From NCBI RefSeq assembly GCF_028583425.1, contig NC_072793.1:59029028-59093027 (forward strand): 64,000 nt of DNA. Reading direction: 5' to 3'. Below the pieces are notes generated by a model that was not told the origin of the DNA, ran no database searches, and saw only the letters and a list, made by a program, of their open reading frames with translations. Source of the DNA: Eublepharis macularius (lineage: Eukaryota > Chordata > Lepidosauria > Squamata > Eublepharidae). Numbering within the stretch: position 1 is the first letter of the stretch; every line of letters begins with the position of its first letter. Shown here one piece after another: positions 1-11,656 of this stretch. A program made the translations under genes and the position numbers.

Positions 1-1470
1 AACTCCAAATACAAGTCTTCTTTTTGTGCATTTTATATTTGAGCACAACCCTCCTAGCATATAAGGGAAAGGGTACCAAGAAAATGGCTACAAACTGAAT
101 CTACAATTAATGGCATCTCCCCTCTTTCAGCATGTGTATGCATACAACAAGCCACATATATTTATACATCATATCCAGAATATTCCCCAATTGATGGGTT
201 TGCCATCTAGACAAGAAGAACATATATATGCACGTGCATGTTTAACATGGCCCACTGTCTACCACTAGAACAGAGATTAATAAAAAAAACCCACCTGGAG
301 TGGCAAAAGGGTGGGTCTGCCTAAAAACAATATGTATGACTAACCATTTCAGTATTTAGAAGCCAAAGCTGAGGGTGACAGTGCCAGGAACATTAGATGT
401 GTTCCCTTACCCTGTTAAATTTCCCCACTGAAAAGCAGTCTTGGGGAAGGGCAATCTGCTTCATAGCCCAAACACAGGGAGAGGGGGGTAGCTTCTGTCC
501 CTACACCATTTCCCTGATTCGAAATACTCTGTTGATGCTTCATAAACACTGGTAGAGAAAAAGGCACAATGTAGGTGTTACGAAAAGGAGTAGCTCTAAT
601 GTTTATATATTAAAGGTTTGTTTCTTGGAATGGGTAATCAGCTGCACTGCAGAGGAAGATGTGGCTTTTTTAGTGAGACACATGACTTGGGAGAACCTGG
701 GTGGGGCAACAAAGTGCTAACTTGCTTTTACCTTTCCTCTGATGAAAGCTCTTGCTTGCCTCAATGCCAAAAACATGGGGAGTGCAGCCAGAAAGCTTCT
801 GATCTATAACTGGGAATATCAGTGGAGAACTGGCTTGTGGTGGGAACTGGACAATAACGCGCACCCCCCCCCCCATTGACATTGATCCAAACAAGTGGAA
901 TGCTTCCAGTTCACAATACAACGTATAGGAGCATGCAGCAGTGTGCTGTTTGGCTAGTTAAGCCTGGTTTAATCAAATCCTAGAACCCTGGGGAAATGAA
1001 CCTCAGTAAGCTGATTCAGAGGTCAGCAGAGACTAGCCCATCCCTCAATAAAGAAGAATGGGGAGGGGGTTGTTCAACAGATTGTGAGCTAACTGGAGCT
1101 AGTACCATATTAGGTTTTCTCTAGCCAACCCTGTTATATTTCCCTTTTCTTTAAAATACTTCCTAAGGATCCTGATTTATTCTCTCTTTAGCTCTTTAGT
1201 GGAATCAAGCTCTTTCAGAAATCAAAGGACCTGATCTTCGTGGAGAGAGGGATTAAGAGTTTTTGTTTTACTTTGGATTAAGAGTTCTCTTTGCTTTGAT
1301 GCCACAATGTGGCTGTTTAATCTTACTGCTTTTCTATGGAATTTGGTGACATCTTGCTCTGATGCCATTTCTTGAAGAAGACATTTCTCACATGATAGAT
1401 TTCATTTTAGAAGCACCAGCTCCTTGTTCCAATGATAATCCAATTAATGGGAACAACCCGGTAAATACTG
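1..1470. other. unassigned non-coding DNA
   Basis: No recognisable gene, RNA or repeat family. Open frames here are short and show no family resemblance. A short C run lies near 865-874. It may be single-copy intergenic or intronic DNA. Confidence 0.5.
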
Positions 1471-1478
1471 CTCAAGAC

Positions 1479-2420
1479 TAGAGATGGGCACGAACAGGAA
1501 AAAAAAGAACACGATGTTCATTGTTCGTTGCCATCCATGAACAGGGATTCATGAACCTTGACGGACATGACATGTTCATGAACATGTTCGTAGTTGGAGG
1601 TTCGGGGGAGCCAGAATGGCCCCCTTGGGACTTAGCTGAACTTGAGACAGGGAAAGGAGAGTCCATGGGTCTCCCCCTTTCATGTCATTTTCTGTTTACA
1701 GTTGCAAAAACTGGACTGTCTGCTGGAAGCTAATTGAGGAGTTACAGACTGACCTTCCCAATGGACCCCAGGAAAGGCATGATCCATGGGTCACTCCCTT
1801 TCCTGTCATTTTCTCTTCACAGTGGAAAAAACGGGACTCTCTGGTGGAAGCTACTTTGAGGGGTTACAAACTGACCTTCCCAATGTCCAATACCCACCAA
1901 ATTTGCAGGGGAAATACTCCTCACTGTCCTCTGAAGACCCCCCAAGTTTCAGAGAGATTGCTCCCCAGGAAAGGCATGATCCATGGGTCTCCTCTTTTCA
2001 TGTCATTTTCTCTTCACAGTGGCTGTCTGCTGGGAACTACTTTGAGGGGTTACAAACTGACCTTCCCAATGTCCCTGGGAAAGGCATGATCCATGGGTCT
2101 CCCCCTTTCATGTCATTTTCTCTTCACAGTGGCAAAAACTGGACTGTCTGTTGGAAGCTACTTTGAGGGGTTACAAGCTAGAAGGAAAGCCAGGAGTTCA
2201 GACAGAGTTCAGACAGTCCATGCCTATGTTGCCAGGGGAATTGATTGAAAGACGCCAGACTGTCTGGCTTTACGAACGGCTGACAAATGCCATGAAGAGG
2301 GCTTTGAACGAACACATGTTCACTGGGAAACAGGGCCTCATGAACAGCTTGCTCACGAACAGCGGATTGGGCTGTTCATGGCTTTTTTTTTGTCCGTATT
2401 GCTGTTCGTGACCGCCTCTA
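1479..2420. mobile_element. non-autonomous hAT-type DNA transposon, copy 1 (CGAACA word)
   Basis: A perfect 8-bp target duplication, ctcaagac, flanks the element (1471-1478 and 2421-2428). The ends are inverted: the left reads TAGAGATGGGCACGAAC and the right, reverse-complemented, reads TAGAGGCGGTCACGAAC. An 8-bp TSD with TA(G)-type ends is the hAT hallmark. Subterminal regions are filled with GTTCG, TGTTC and CGAACA words. The interior holds about four copies of a ~110-bp unit recognised by ccatgggtc near 1664, 1784, 1981 and 2091. The overlapping open frames in this interior are products of that repetition, not genes. No transposase is encoded. It is the longer relative of the element at 45684-46398, which has a single unit. 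Confidence 0.92.
1653..2175. repeat. internal tandem units of hAT copy 1
   Basis: Four imperfect repeats, spaced about 110-200 bp, each contain ccatgggtc, a catgtcattttct block, a ggactgtctg block and acaaactgaccttccc. The second and third units are separated by extra sequence (1885-1965) that is also present in the relative at 46005-46100. Confidence 0.85.
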
Positions 2421-2428
2421 CTCAAGAC

Positions 2429-3780
2429 CTCTGTTAATTTCATCATGGCTTGGCCAGTGTGAATAATTTCAGACTCATAGACCTGCTAGAATAGTATTTC
2501 TTCCTATTGATATTACATATCCCACATTGGATCCATGTTTTGTTTAATTAAACTTATTTCCAGATTTTTTTAAAAAAATGGAAGCAGGTGACTCTCTTCC
2601 CTCATAAGAGAGTGCTTTGACTTACTGTTGTTCTTTTTTACTTTTATTGTGCTACTGATTTTTTCCACATGACCTTTTCATTTGGGCAAAGTGGGTTTCA
2701 TATTATAGTCACAAGCCTTACCATGGTCCTGGAAAATTGCAGCCTGTCTGCTTTCTGTGTAGGCCACAGGTCAAAGTTGAGGAGGATGTCCTATTTCCAT
2801 TAGAAACTAGTGACCCTTTTAGGATGGGGTCCAACATCAAGGTGGTTTCACAAAGCCTCAGTCCAAGATAAGCCATGGAGTCTGTGATGTGGTGGGTTTT
2901 AAAATACCAGCAGCTGTCTTGGCTGTTCGTTATTAGTTGGATGTGGCTTTCTGAACTGTTGTTTTGGCTGTTTTGTGTTTCTTTCTGCTCTTTCCTTAGT
3001 CAAAGAGAACTGAGCTGGTCAGACACTGATTGCACCCCACGGATGCTTGAAGGATATTTTTCACATTTAAAATGTTCACAACTGTGTTGCAAATGCTTTA
3101 TTCTCATACGGCTTTCTTCATCCCTATCTTTCTTCTAACATCATGTTTTAAAAAATAAAATAAAGTTTTGATCCTGCAGTAGTGTGAAGGGAAACTGTGG
3201 TTCTCTCTCTATTCTAGCCTGGCTCATTTTCATTGGCTGACTTATTGTTCACTCATGTGAATATTCAGGTCCCATCACAAAGAGTTTGCACAAGCATGTT
3301 CTTGCACTGCTTTCGCATCAGCACCAGGGTGTGTGGGGGAATCATCAAAGAGGTGCTTTCCTTGGTGGTCTCAAGTTAGGAGCAAGAGAAAAACACCATG
3401 GTTTTTCTCTCTAGTAATCCAGTGTTAACACAGTCTGTCTGCTTGATACTCATGTTAATCCAGTATTCTAAATTGGATTTAAATATATTGCACATTTTCA
3501 CATAGTAGTTTTGGAGCTGTAGTTTGATCCAATCAGTTCTGAATGCTGCCAACTGTATAGGTGCAAAGCCTTCACATACACCCGAGTGTAATTAATTTTA
3601 AAAGATGCCCAAACTGCCTATGACAACCCTGGGGAATACACAATCCAAGCAAGGCAGTAAATTGTAAGCATGCTCTAACATTGTCACACAGGGCACTTTC
3701 AAGTTTCAAGGGGCTCTTTAACCTATTTTCTTTGCCTGATTTCCCACCCTTTTTCTTTAAAAAAGTTACTCTTTATTGAT
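2429..3780. other. unassigned non-coding DNA
   Basis: AT-rich stretch with no recognisable gene or repeat. A short frame at 2875-3138 has no family features. Confidence 0.45.
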
Positions 3781-3789
3781 ATATTGCTA

Positions 3790-3912
3790 TTTCAAGAATT
3801 GAGACATCTGACAAACGGAGCTCTGACTCTCAAAAGCTCATACTCTGGAAAAGTAGTTGGTCTTTAAGTTGTTACTGGACCTGAATCTTGTTCTACCCAC
3901 CTGAAACTAACA
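3790..3912. repeat. interspersed repeat fragment (shared with 18115-18242)
   Basis: The block with aaaagctcatac, tagttggtctttaag, actggacctgaatctt and a final acccacctgaaac matches the block at 18140-18242 in order and spacing. Its family was not identified. It resembles the widespread reptile repeat whose text runs 'aaaagcttat...ttggtctttaaggtgc'. Confidence 0.6.
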
Positions 3913-6345
3913 TTCAATCAGAAAGTCAAAGGAGAATGGTTTCAACCAATCACCAATGTTTTTTGACACTGAAAAATGAATAGTGGGTGTCGAATAGATC
4001 CTTCTTCCTGTACATCAAAGGCTAAATCTCTTTTCATAACATTGTATCCACAGGGGTGAAACGCATTGCTTGAGGGGAGAGAGAATACTAGACCTTATGT
4101 CTATTTGGGGAGAGGAAAAGAATCCAGCACTGTGAAGACACAATGCCACTCAACATAGAAATGCAATTATCAGTGTGAGTGTATGTGGTGTTCACATAAA
4201 GCACACGTGGCGATAAATGGGCTATCTTATCACCAGGCAAAATAGCTGTTTTGTTTGGGAGCTGTTGAAAGGAGACTTGCAGATGCAAGTGTAGTTGAGA
4301 TAGCATGCATACAAGTGTGTTACAGTGTATGAAATCAAGTATTATGTATGGCTGCATGAAGGATAAGGGACAAGTATCATTGATGCACAATACTCAGTGC
4401 ACATACTCACATAACCTGGGTAGGACATAGCTAAAGTAGTCATCCTAAATTCTTACCAAAACTGAGTCCTCCTTTGTGGAATGACCAAATTGTTTTACAA
4501 AAGGGGAGAGGAGGCTGTTTAGGATCAGTCCTCATTGTGGGGATGTAATGCAGTAGCTGCAAAAGTGAGCTATGATCCAGGAATTTCAAACCACATTTCT
4601 GCTTTGAGCACATTAGGTGGCCTTAAGCAAGCCATGTTGCCACTCTCTCTTAGCTTCAGCCTGCCATCTTTTGAATGGAGATATTAATAAAACAAGGTTA
4701 CCAAGCTTGTTTTTCTAGTCATCGCTAGTAGGATCTTAGGAAATAATTAATCACTAGATTCATCCCTGAACTTTCAGACTAAATTGACCCCGCCCTATTG
4801 CGTTATTTAAACATGAGTCATGCCACCTATGCCAGTAAGGGCCTATGAAACCAGCCAAGAAAAATATCGTTCTGCATGGCGGTAAAAAACTTCAGAAGTT
4901 CCACCTGTGTTGGTAACACCCTATGAAATTCACTTCTGTCTTCTCCTCCACTGACACCTGTGGATGCTCAGGTATGCATTTTATAATTGGTGGGTATGAA
5001 TGTGTGCAACTGAAAGGTGGGATAGTGAAGTGGGGGCTTCCGTTCTACAGAACCAACAGCTAGGGCAGGTCTTTGAATGATTCTGTAAATTATGAAAACT
5101 TTCCCCATCATATGTCATTTATTTTACACATGTACTTTGGGAAGGAGGTAGAGTTGATGCTTTTTGTTTTAGAATCTTTCTTTCATCTCTACGTTCGGCT
5201 TTATGCTTGTTTTTCAAATTTTATGCTACCATATCCTCTCTCTTTCACTGAATGTTTTAACTGTTGCTCATTATTAAACTTTGCTCACTGAACATCCGGA
5301 CTGTTGATTATGTTGTATTTTCACTTGCACTGTATAATCTGCTTTATTAAGCTGCATTCCCCAGTATAGAGCTAAGTGACATCTATTATCCTATTTTTTT
5401 TTAATTTAACATGGCGGCTGTTCTTTCTGGAATAAATAATGCTATTTGTAGAGCTAAAATCATTTGTGGGAGGGAGGGGACAAAAAAGTAAGAAGATTAT
5501 TTTCCTTTCATCTTTGGAAATTCTAGTATTTATATTTTCTTCTCTTCTTCCTTAGTCTATATCTCCCTCTAGTGGACTATGGTTTGCAAAGCAAAAGTGA
5601 AAAGCCACAGCCTTAGCAAGGAGGTGTGGGCATTTATAATAATTTTCAGTTCTCCTTATGTAGGTTACAATAATGCACTTGATTTCTTTACAGAGGTAAA
5701 AAAAAAAAAAAGGAGCTGCCCTTTGGGCCACTTTTAATAATATGCAAAGTATATTTAGGTTTCACAGATCTTAACCCATAGACTCTGTATTAGATCTGAG
5801 CTAAAATAGGGAACTGTTTTCATCCATTGTGGAAAGCACTCCTCCTCTTGGTGGAGTCTACAGTTCATGTAGTCTTCAATTCTAAATAACAAACAAAATT
5901 AAGGCACTCCACTCCTTAAGACTAAACCAATGCATAAAATCATCTGCGGCGGGGGGAGACTGTTCCATTGTAGTGCATAAGAAAGTCCTCACTTCACCAA
6001 AATGATCTCAACAACTTTTAGTTCATCTCATATCTTCCATACTCAAGGAAAGTATTGGGCTACAGTCCAGCTCCAGGGATTCTTTCAGTCTGGCTTCCAA
6101 TTTGACAGATAGCCAGGAAATCAATGTGTCAAATTAGTCTCTTTTTGTCTTCTCGGATCGTTCAGAAGCTTTTGACACTACACACACCATGCTATCTTTC
6201 TGGGTCAGGCTTACTGGAACGGTACTGGAGGATAGAGTTCTATAGTGGGTGCAATCCTTGTGGAGACAGAACTCAGACGGAAGCTCAGGGAAACCTGCTG
6301 TTCCATCCAATGGCCTTTGGCTAGTGGCAGTGATTCTAGCACCCT
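3913..6345. other. unassigned non-coding DNA, with a possible old SINE near 4610-4700
   Basis: No gene was found. The segment 4610-4700 (ccttaagcaagccatgt, then a pyrimidine-rich stretch and atggagatattaataa) vaguely resembles the core and tail of MIR-like SINEs, but the match is weak. There is an A run at 5699-5712. Confidence 0.35.
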
Positions 6346-6349
6346 TTTG

Positions 6350-6393
6350 AATGTGTGTGTGTGTATACACACACATGCATATATACACACACA
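6350..6393. repeat. GT/CA dinucleotide microsatellite
   Basis: A (GT)n run is followed by atacacacaca and a second CA run, forming an alternating, self-complementary purine-pyrimidine tract. Confidence 0.9.
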
Positions 6394-7390
6394 ACAAATC
6401 CTCCAATTTGCTGCTGAAATGCGGCTGTCTCTGGTATGAGACTCGGCAACATAGGAACAGCACAAGACTTTACCAGAAGAAACGGTTAAAACATTAACTA
6501 ACTGAAGCTAGAAGACAAAGGATCTCTTTCTGATTATTAAACATTTATGCAGGAAGTTTTTTCTCTAATTTTTCTCTCTTCACTGGGACCCCATAAGGGT
6601 CTGTCCTTAGTTATTTGCTATTCCCTCTCTAGACATCTAATCCCATCACTGTTAATTCTACCCATATGCTGGGAGGTCACTAAACACTGAATTATGGACT
6701 GTTGTGTGGTGTCTAATTCTCTTTTAGGTAATACCTGTGTGAGGACTATATCAGACTGTGGTCAGGGAGAGTGATTGAACATTTCTCCATTTAAAAATGT
6801 CCTGCACCTAGAAAACTAAATGTTATGGAATTGTTCCCCCATCATCTAGTTTTCTATGTATGATGAGGGGTTTTTTTTAACGTGGTGAAGAAGTCACACA
6901 GTCTGAAGTCTAAGAACAATTTGCCACCTCACATAATATTTATATGATGTGTGACAGTCTGAGAGAGCAGGAAATAATGGGGAGAAATGTGATACTACAT
7001 TTGGGTGATTATAGTATTTATAGATGTTCATTTTTGGACAGAAATACCAAGAGACAAGCTAGGGAGCATTTTGTCAGAGAGGAAGGAACATAATATTAGT
7101 GGTTTATTTGTCATCTGGACATTTGTCTCTTCAAGAACATCTGTTGAATTTGGGCTTGAGTTTTGTTCCTACTTCCAAATACAACTCATTTCAGACTCAT
7201 ATGGATTTGTTTCACCTGATAAGATAATTGAAACTGTGAGGGGGAGGAGAAAGACCGTGATTACAAGGATTCAAATGTGTATTGTCCCAATTCTGCTCCT
7301 ATATCTAGCAATCTCTATATTTATGTATTTGAGCAGTTTCCTTTATGTGAAATAGCTCAACTGGAGAGTTCCTCTAAGTGCTCCTAGTAT
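6394..7390. other. unassigned non-coding DNA
   Basis: Nothing recognisable. The 116-codon frame at 7005-7355 has no domain I know and no splice or promoter context. Confidence 0.4.
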
Positions 7391-7849
7391 AATTTGCCAC
7401 CCTAGTCAAAATAAAAGGCAGACACAGTGCTTGGGTATAACATTTGGGCCACTTTATTAATTTCAACATAAACTGGAAATACAGCAAGGGATCTAACTAG
7501 TGGTACAGGTCAAGCCCTGAGGTCACACTGGACCTCCACCTTGAGCTGCCTGGGCAAGCCCCCACTGCCCCGGGGGATGGCTGGTAACTGGCAGCCAGGC
7601 AAATTGTTCCCCTTTAAAGTTCCAACCCCCACAGTGCCGCGGAGCCGAGGGGGGCAGACTTGTCCAGGGGTCCCACCAGGCAGTCTGCCCTCACAACTGG
7701 TTGCCCTAAAGCCTACCGGGCACTCCTGACAGACCCCAAATCCCCACCAATGCAGATGCACCAAGGGGGTCACCATCCCACTCATTTTCCCATCCTATCC
7801 TGCCACCACTAGGGCCAAGCCTCTGCTCAAGCCCTCACACCGAACAGGT

Positions 7850-8070
7850 GGCTTATGGCCAACCTGAGCCCTTGCCATAAATAATCCAGGAATATGTTGT
7901 AGCCAGCCACCAATAGGTGGACTCCATCACCTCAGTAGAGATTGGTGAATTCAGCCTGTAAGCTGTGGTGTGGCAATTTATGCCACCAGGCCACTACTTG
8001 CCTATGTACTGCAAGTCTGTGTGAGCCCACAACAAGTCATCACCTCCCAGGTGAATGACAAGAATGCGAG
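7850..8070 (-). pseudogene. SGNH-hydrolase-like coding fossil
   Basis: Minus-strand translation gives VIHLGGDDL, then about 8 residues on AHTDLQYIG, an in-frame stop, and further on GDGVHLLVAGYNIFLDYLWQGL. The glycine/asparagine-type block followed by the DGVHL block matches the general layout of SGNH esterases: the G-N (here G-D) block and the catalytic Asp-x-x-His. The usual Asn of the G-x-N block appears as Asp. The frame is dead because of stops, and its length is well below a full domain. It belongs to the retroelement relic that contains it. Confidence 0.55.
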
Positions 8071-8330
8071 ACGGAGGACTGCACCTCCTCCCCTCAGTCC
8101 ATTAGGCCACTACTTGCCTGGGCATTGCAAGTCTGTGTGAGCCTGTATGGAAAGGGCCATGCCCTGTGAGCCAACATGAGGCGGAGGACCACACCTCCCA
8201 TCAAGCCATCAGGTCACTACTTGCCTGGACGCTGCAAGTCTGTGTGAGCTGGTATGGAAAGGGCTATGCCCTGTGAATCAACATGAGATGGAGGACCTCA
8301 CCTCCTCAAGCCATCAGGCCACTAACCCTT
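7986..8330. repeat. tandem ~110-bp repeats within the retroelement relic
   Basis: Three to four imperfect units start with ggccactacttgcct or close variants at about 7988, 8104, 8213 and 8317. On the minus strand each unit can be read as part of the SGNH-like frame (ALSIQAHTDLQ type), so the array is a local amplification of coding DNA after or during decay. Confidence 0.75.
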
Positions 8331-9464
8331 GCAATGGTCAGAATCTGCAGTGCCCTCACTCGTGAAAACAGCTGAAGTGCTCAAAGCTCACTAAAGACAG
8401 AGCACTCCCTTAGAAGAGCTCTGATTGTATGATAATGCCCTTTGAAAGGGAAACCCAATGACTCAAAATCTCTGGGCTAAACTTGTGGGGCAGAGGGCAG
8501 ATACAATGTCACATTTCGCCATTTCAGTGCCGACCCCACATCGCCGAACCACCTTGATCACTAGTCAAAAGACCTATACACAAAACAAGATGGGCATCAA
8601 AAACAAGAGGGGTGGCAGCACCCTGCCTTCACTGCACTCCTCAGACCCTGAATGGAGATCAGACATACGTGGGAAACCCACTAGCAAATAAAAGGCATCC
8701 CTATATCTGGGATATGAAGTGAGTAACCACCTAAGAACTTTCAAATTTATGGGACAGGTCCCTTCTCCAGTTTGTTGTTGTTGGGACCCTCACCCAACTT
8801 CCCACCATGCCTACCTCCATGCCCCTGACATTTGCAGGCCGTGAAGGAGGCGGGGCACCTCCAATTGGGCATTCGTGGCCATATCTTCAGAATTTCCTGG
8901 CACCACCCCAACAAACTCCCAACGAAGCATCCAGGGATAAACCAACTGCACCACTGGGGCACAGGTACTAGGATTAACAACAGCCCTATGCACCAGGAGA
9001 CTGCTGTCAGAGTGATCCCCCGTGTTGGCTTTTCAGGAGACATCCTGTAGCCCACACTGCTAGTGTATCCTATCCCATGGTGGGCCAGTACCGTGGAAGT
9101 ACTCTGTCCCAACAAAATGAAAACACTGTCAAACCAGTGAGCCTGATGCTGGGCCCTGGCTCTCATCCTGGAGTTTGGTAGCAAGCAGGGGAATAGCACA
9201 GCTTCTTCAAAGCAGCTGCTGCCACCAAGCTCTGAGGGCCTTCAGTAAAACCAGCCTCAGAGGAGCTTGGCTGAGAGAGCTTGAGGTGTGCTCTGCTCAG
9301 GTTGAGCAAAAAGAGAAGACTGCAAGCTGGGGAGGCAGAGCTAGCATAAATGCCTTTGGCTCCGCCCCCAAGCAGATCCCTGGATGCCTGAGAAGAGGTT
9401 ACTGCCTTTTCTTCATCCGGGAGAGCAAAACCAGCCCCTGGTCCTAGCAGCCTGGTCTGCCAGC

Positions 9465-10490
9465 CGGGAGGGACAAATTATCCAAGGAAGAAATTATTAG
9501 GATGAACTGTCTGGCCAAGGATGATTCCATAGTCATCAACGAAGCAGATTGGCAGAGGGGGGGGGGGGGAGGATGCTATTGTATTATTAAACAAAGAGGA
9601 TTATTGCAGGGAAGTCAATAGACAATTACAAGACACTGAATGTTATATGCCTATACCCCAAAATATTAGAGACCATATTTTTAACATAATTCGAACTGTT
9701 AATGATCTTTTCATTCTAGGATATAGAGATGAACCAACTTCAAACATTTTAATGAACCAACACCCTTGGGTTCCAGTTCTGTATATAATTCCTAAAATAC
9801 GTAAGGCAGGATTTCCAAATCTTGGTAAGCCAATTTTCTCAGGATCTAATTTTATATTGGATCCTTTGTTCCAGTATGCAGATTCTTTTTCTGGCCGTTT
9901 GTTAATACATCTCCTTCTATATTAAGGTTACTAAAGTTTTCATTTACATGGTTTAGGGTAAAAGTATTCTATCAGGAGCTATTTTGATGTCTCAGGATGT
10001 TAATTCTTTTTATACAAATATCCTCATGAAGAGGAATGTACAGTTGTTGAATCCAGTTTGGATTCTTACAATAAATTAAAACCTGCTATGTGTGTGTGTG
10101 TTTTTTTAGTGGAACTGATTGACATCATCCTAGAAAAAAATTACTTTATATTAGATAACCAATTTTATTATGAAATAAGAGGTGTGGCTATGAAGAGTCT
10201 TTTTGCCCCTAGTTTAGCACCTTTAATCATGACTTCCCTGGAAGAGTCCATCATATGCAATCTGGATTGAATTCCTTTTTTTAGATTTACTTATGTATAA
10301 GAATTATATTAATGATATACTAGGGTGTAATGATCTTTCTTTTATTGCCTTCCAAGGAACCAGGAACTTTAGAGTTATTTTTATAGATTCTGATATTGGT
10401 GATATGAAAACAAAGATTCTGTTAGGAGTTATAATACATGTGGGGGATTTTTTATTCAATTTCCTATGCATTGAATTTTTTTGAATATGA
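9465..10490 (+). pseudogene. decayed Penelope-like element reverse transcriptase
   Basis: Translated pieces on the plus strand align in order with the intact PLE protein encoded at 28100-30298. First comes an LSKEEII...DDSIVINEAD block (about 9465-9550), then VLYIIPKIRKAGFPN (about 9775-9820) and SGSNFILDP. Next are a SLYTN-like block (VNSFYTNI, about 10000-10022), IILEKNYFILDNQFYYEIRGVAM (about 10120-10195), and a YINDI remnant of the catalytic YxDD box (about 10305-10319). Stops, frameshifts and a G run near 9557-9569 interrupt it. No GIY-YIG portion follows, so the copy is truncated at both ends. Its sequence is well diverged from the 28-kb copy, suggesting a different PLE lineage or great age. 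Confidence 0.85.
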
Positions 10491-10499
10491 TGACCACAT

Positions 10500-11512
10500 C
10501 GGGGGATTCCGCATGATCAATTTTGATCGGACTTTCTGAGCAGTCATGCCGCGGTGGAGTCCTACGAATCCACTTCTCCCCGATTCCACATTAGGCTTTT
10601 GTTTCGCATATTTCATCGGCTCAAAGTCCATCATGCGGAATTTTTGACAGGATAAAAATCAATTCCTCATCGCTTTTTCCGGGGGAAGTGTCGAATGATG
10701 AACATCTTCATTTTTATTTTATTTTTTTTTTCAAAAAAAACGTTGCTACACATAAACGTTGCATCAAACCAACACATTAGAAAAAAATTTCTCACAAAAA
10801 ACGTTGCTACACATAAACATTGCATCAAATAAACATATTGGATAGGCCAGAGCACTTCCCGCAGATATTGTGGAAGAGTATTGGCTATTGACATTTGGAG
10901 GGAAAATTGTTACCAATGACCCCGAGTCTATCTTTCCCGCTTTCTTCGTCAGCAGTGTGGTTTAGTGATAGGTGTTGTGTTGAGGACAGTCTCTTTCTCC
11001 CTCCATGAAATGCCTAGACCACTAGTTGAACGCTGAAGTCCCTCCATCACACTTTCACTCTACCTCAGAAGCTGTCAGCTGTCAGCAAGCAACAAGTAAC
11101 AAATTTGGCGCGTTGTAAAATGGACTGGTTATTGGTCAGCTGTTGTCATGTGACACAGGATATGTTTCTGCATAGACATGTAGAAACGTTGTGATGGTTT
11201 TTTTACATTTTTTTTAAAAAAAGAGAGGAAGAGGGAAAGGGTAGTGGGTGTGGCTTAGAAAACATGTTTGGCCAATCAAATTCGAAGGGCGAGAGAAAAG
11301 GGCAAGGGTGGGGTCAGATAAAGAATTCCGCATGATTAAAATCCCTAATCTGCTGCGAATGGACAAATAAGTCGGGGGAAAGCAGGATGGAAAAAACCCG
11401 GACAAAACGTGCAGTGGCTTCAAATCTGCTGCTAGGATTGCCTTCCCAGGTGTGGAAACACAAGAAAAATCGAGGTCATTTAGAAGCTGAAGCGGGGAAA
11501 CCACTCATGCGG
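10500..11512. mobile_element. unclassified DNA element with four TTCCGCATGA motifs
   Basis: The left end reads GGGGATTCCGCATGATC and the right end, reverse-complemented, reads GGTGATTCCGCATGAG, giving near-identical inverted termini. A second inverted pair lies inside: catcatgcggaat at about 10629-10641 and gaattccgcatgat at about 11323-11336. I could not find a clean target duplication, so the superfamily is undetermined. No transposase frame is present. The interior includes a direct repeat (about 10738-10830) and a 5' CpG-bearing segment unlike its AT-rich surroundings. Confidence 0.6.
10735..10832. repeat. direct duplication inside the TTCCGCATGA element
   Basis: The block aaaaaacgttgctacacata, followed by aac(g/a)ttgcatcaaa, occurs twice (about 10736-10769 and 10797-10830). 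The copies differ by about one base and are separated by ~27 bp. Confidence 0.85.
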
Positions 11513-11555
11513 AATCACCGATCATCACTGTTTTGTTTTTTCAATTGTAATACTA

Positions 11556-11644
11556 ACAGTGAAATCCTAAGCAGAGTTACTCCAGTTTAAACCCATTAAT
11601 TTCACTGGGCTTAGACTGGAGTAACTCACTTAGGATTTCACTGT
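11556..11644. mobile_element. short palindromic MITE (ACAGTGAAATCCTAAG type)
   Basis: An 89-bp near-perfect palindrome: acagtgaaatcctaag at the left and cttaggatttcactgt at the right, with gttactccagt/actggagtaac inside. Related copies occur at 43979-44070 and 49597-49688. No transposase-coding parent is present, and the target duplication is unclear. Confidence 0.8.
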
Positions 11645-11656
11645 GTGCCATATACG

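Larger units (their letters stand above)
7391..9465 (-). mobile_element. retroelement relic with SGNH-hydrolase-like fossil (DIRS/Ngaro-like?)
   Basis: Read on the minus strand, this unit has a GC-box/TATA-like start (GGCATTTATGC at about 9344-9354). It ends with an AATAAA signal at 7453-7458 followed by a G/T-rich tail. Between them are scraps of an SGNH-hydrolase-like protein. A VIHLGGDDL block lies at about 8035-8068 and a GDGVHLLVAGYNIFLD block at about 7930-7880, in the order expected for Block I and the catalytic D-x-H region. Stops and frameshifts break the frame. A shorter relative lacking the interior lies at 48972-49560, and both ends align to it. SGNH hydrolase frames are carried by several retroelements, including some tyrosine-recombinase types and CR1 ORF1. 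The DIRS/Ngaro label is inference: no recombinase or reverse transcriptase was seen. Confidence 0.55.

Noticed and set aside
1682..2411. Overlapping open frames of up to 135 codons
   Set aside because: They run through the tandem units of a hAT element and repeat their own text; no protein family is visible.
7005..7355. 116-codon open frame with a hydrophobic C-terminus
   Set aside because: No recognisable family, no promoter or splice sites; length is within chance for AT-rich DNA.
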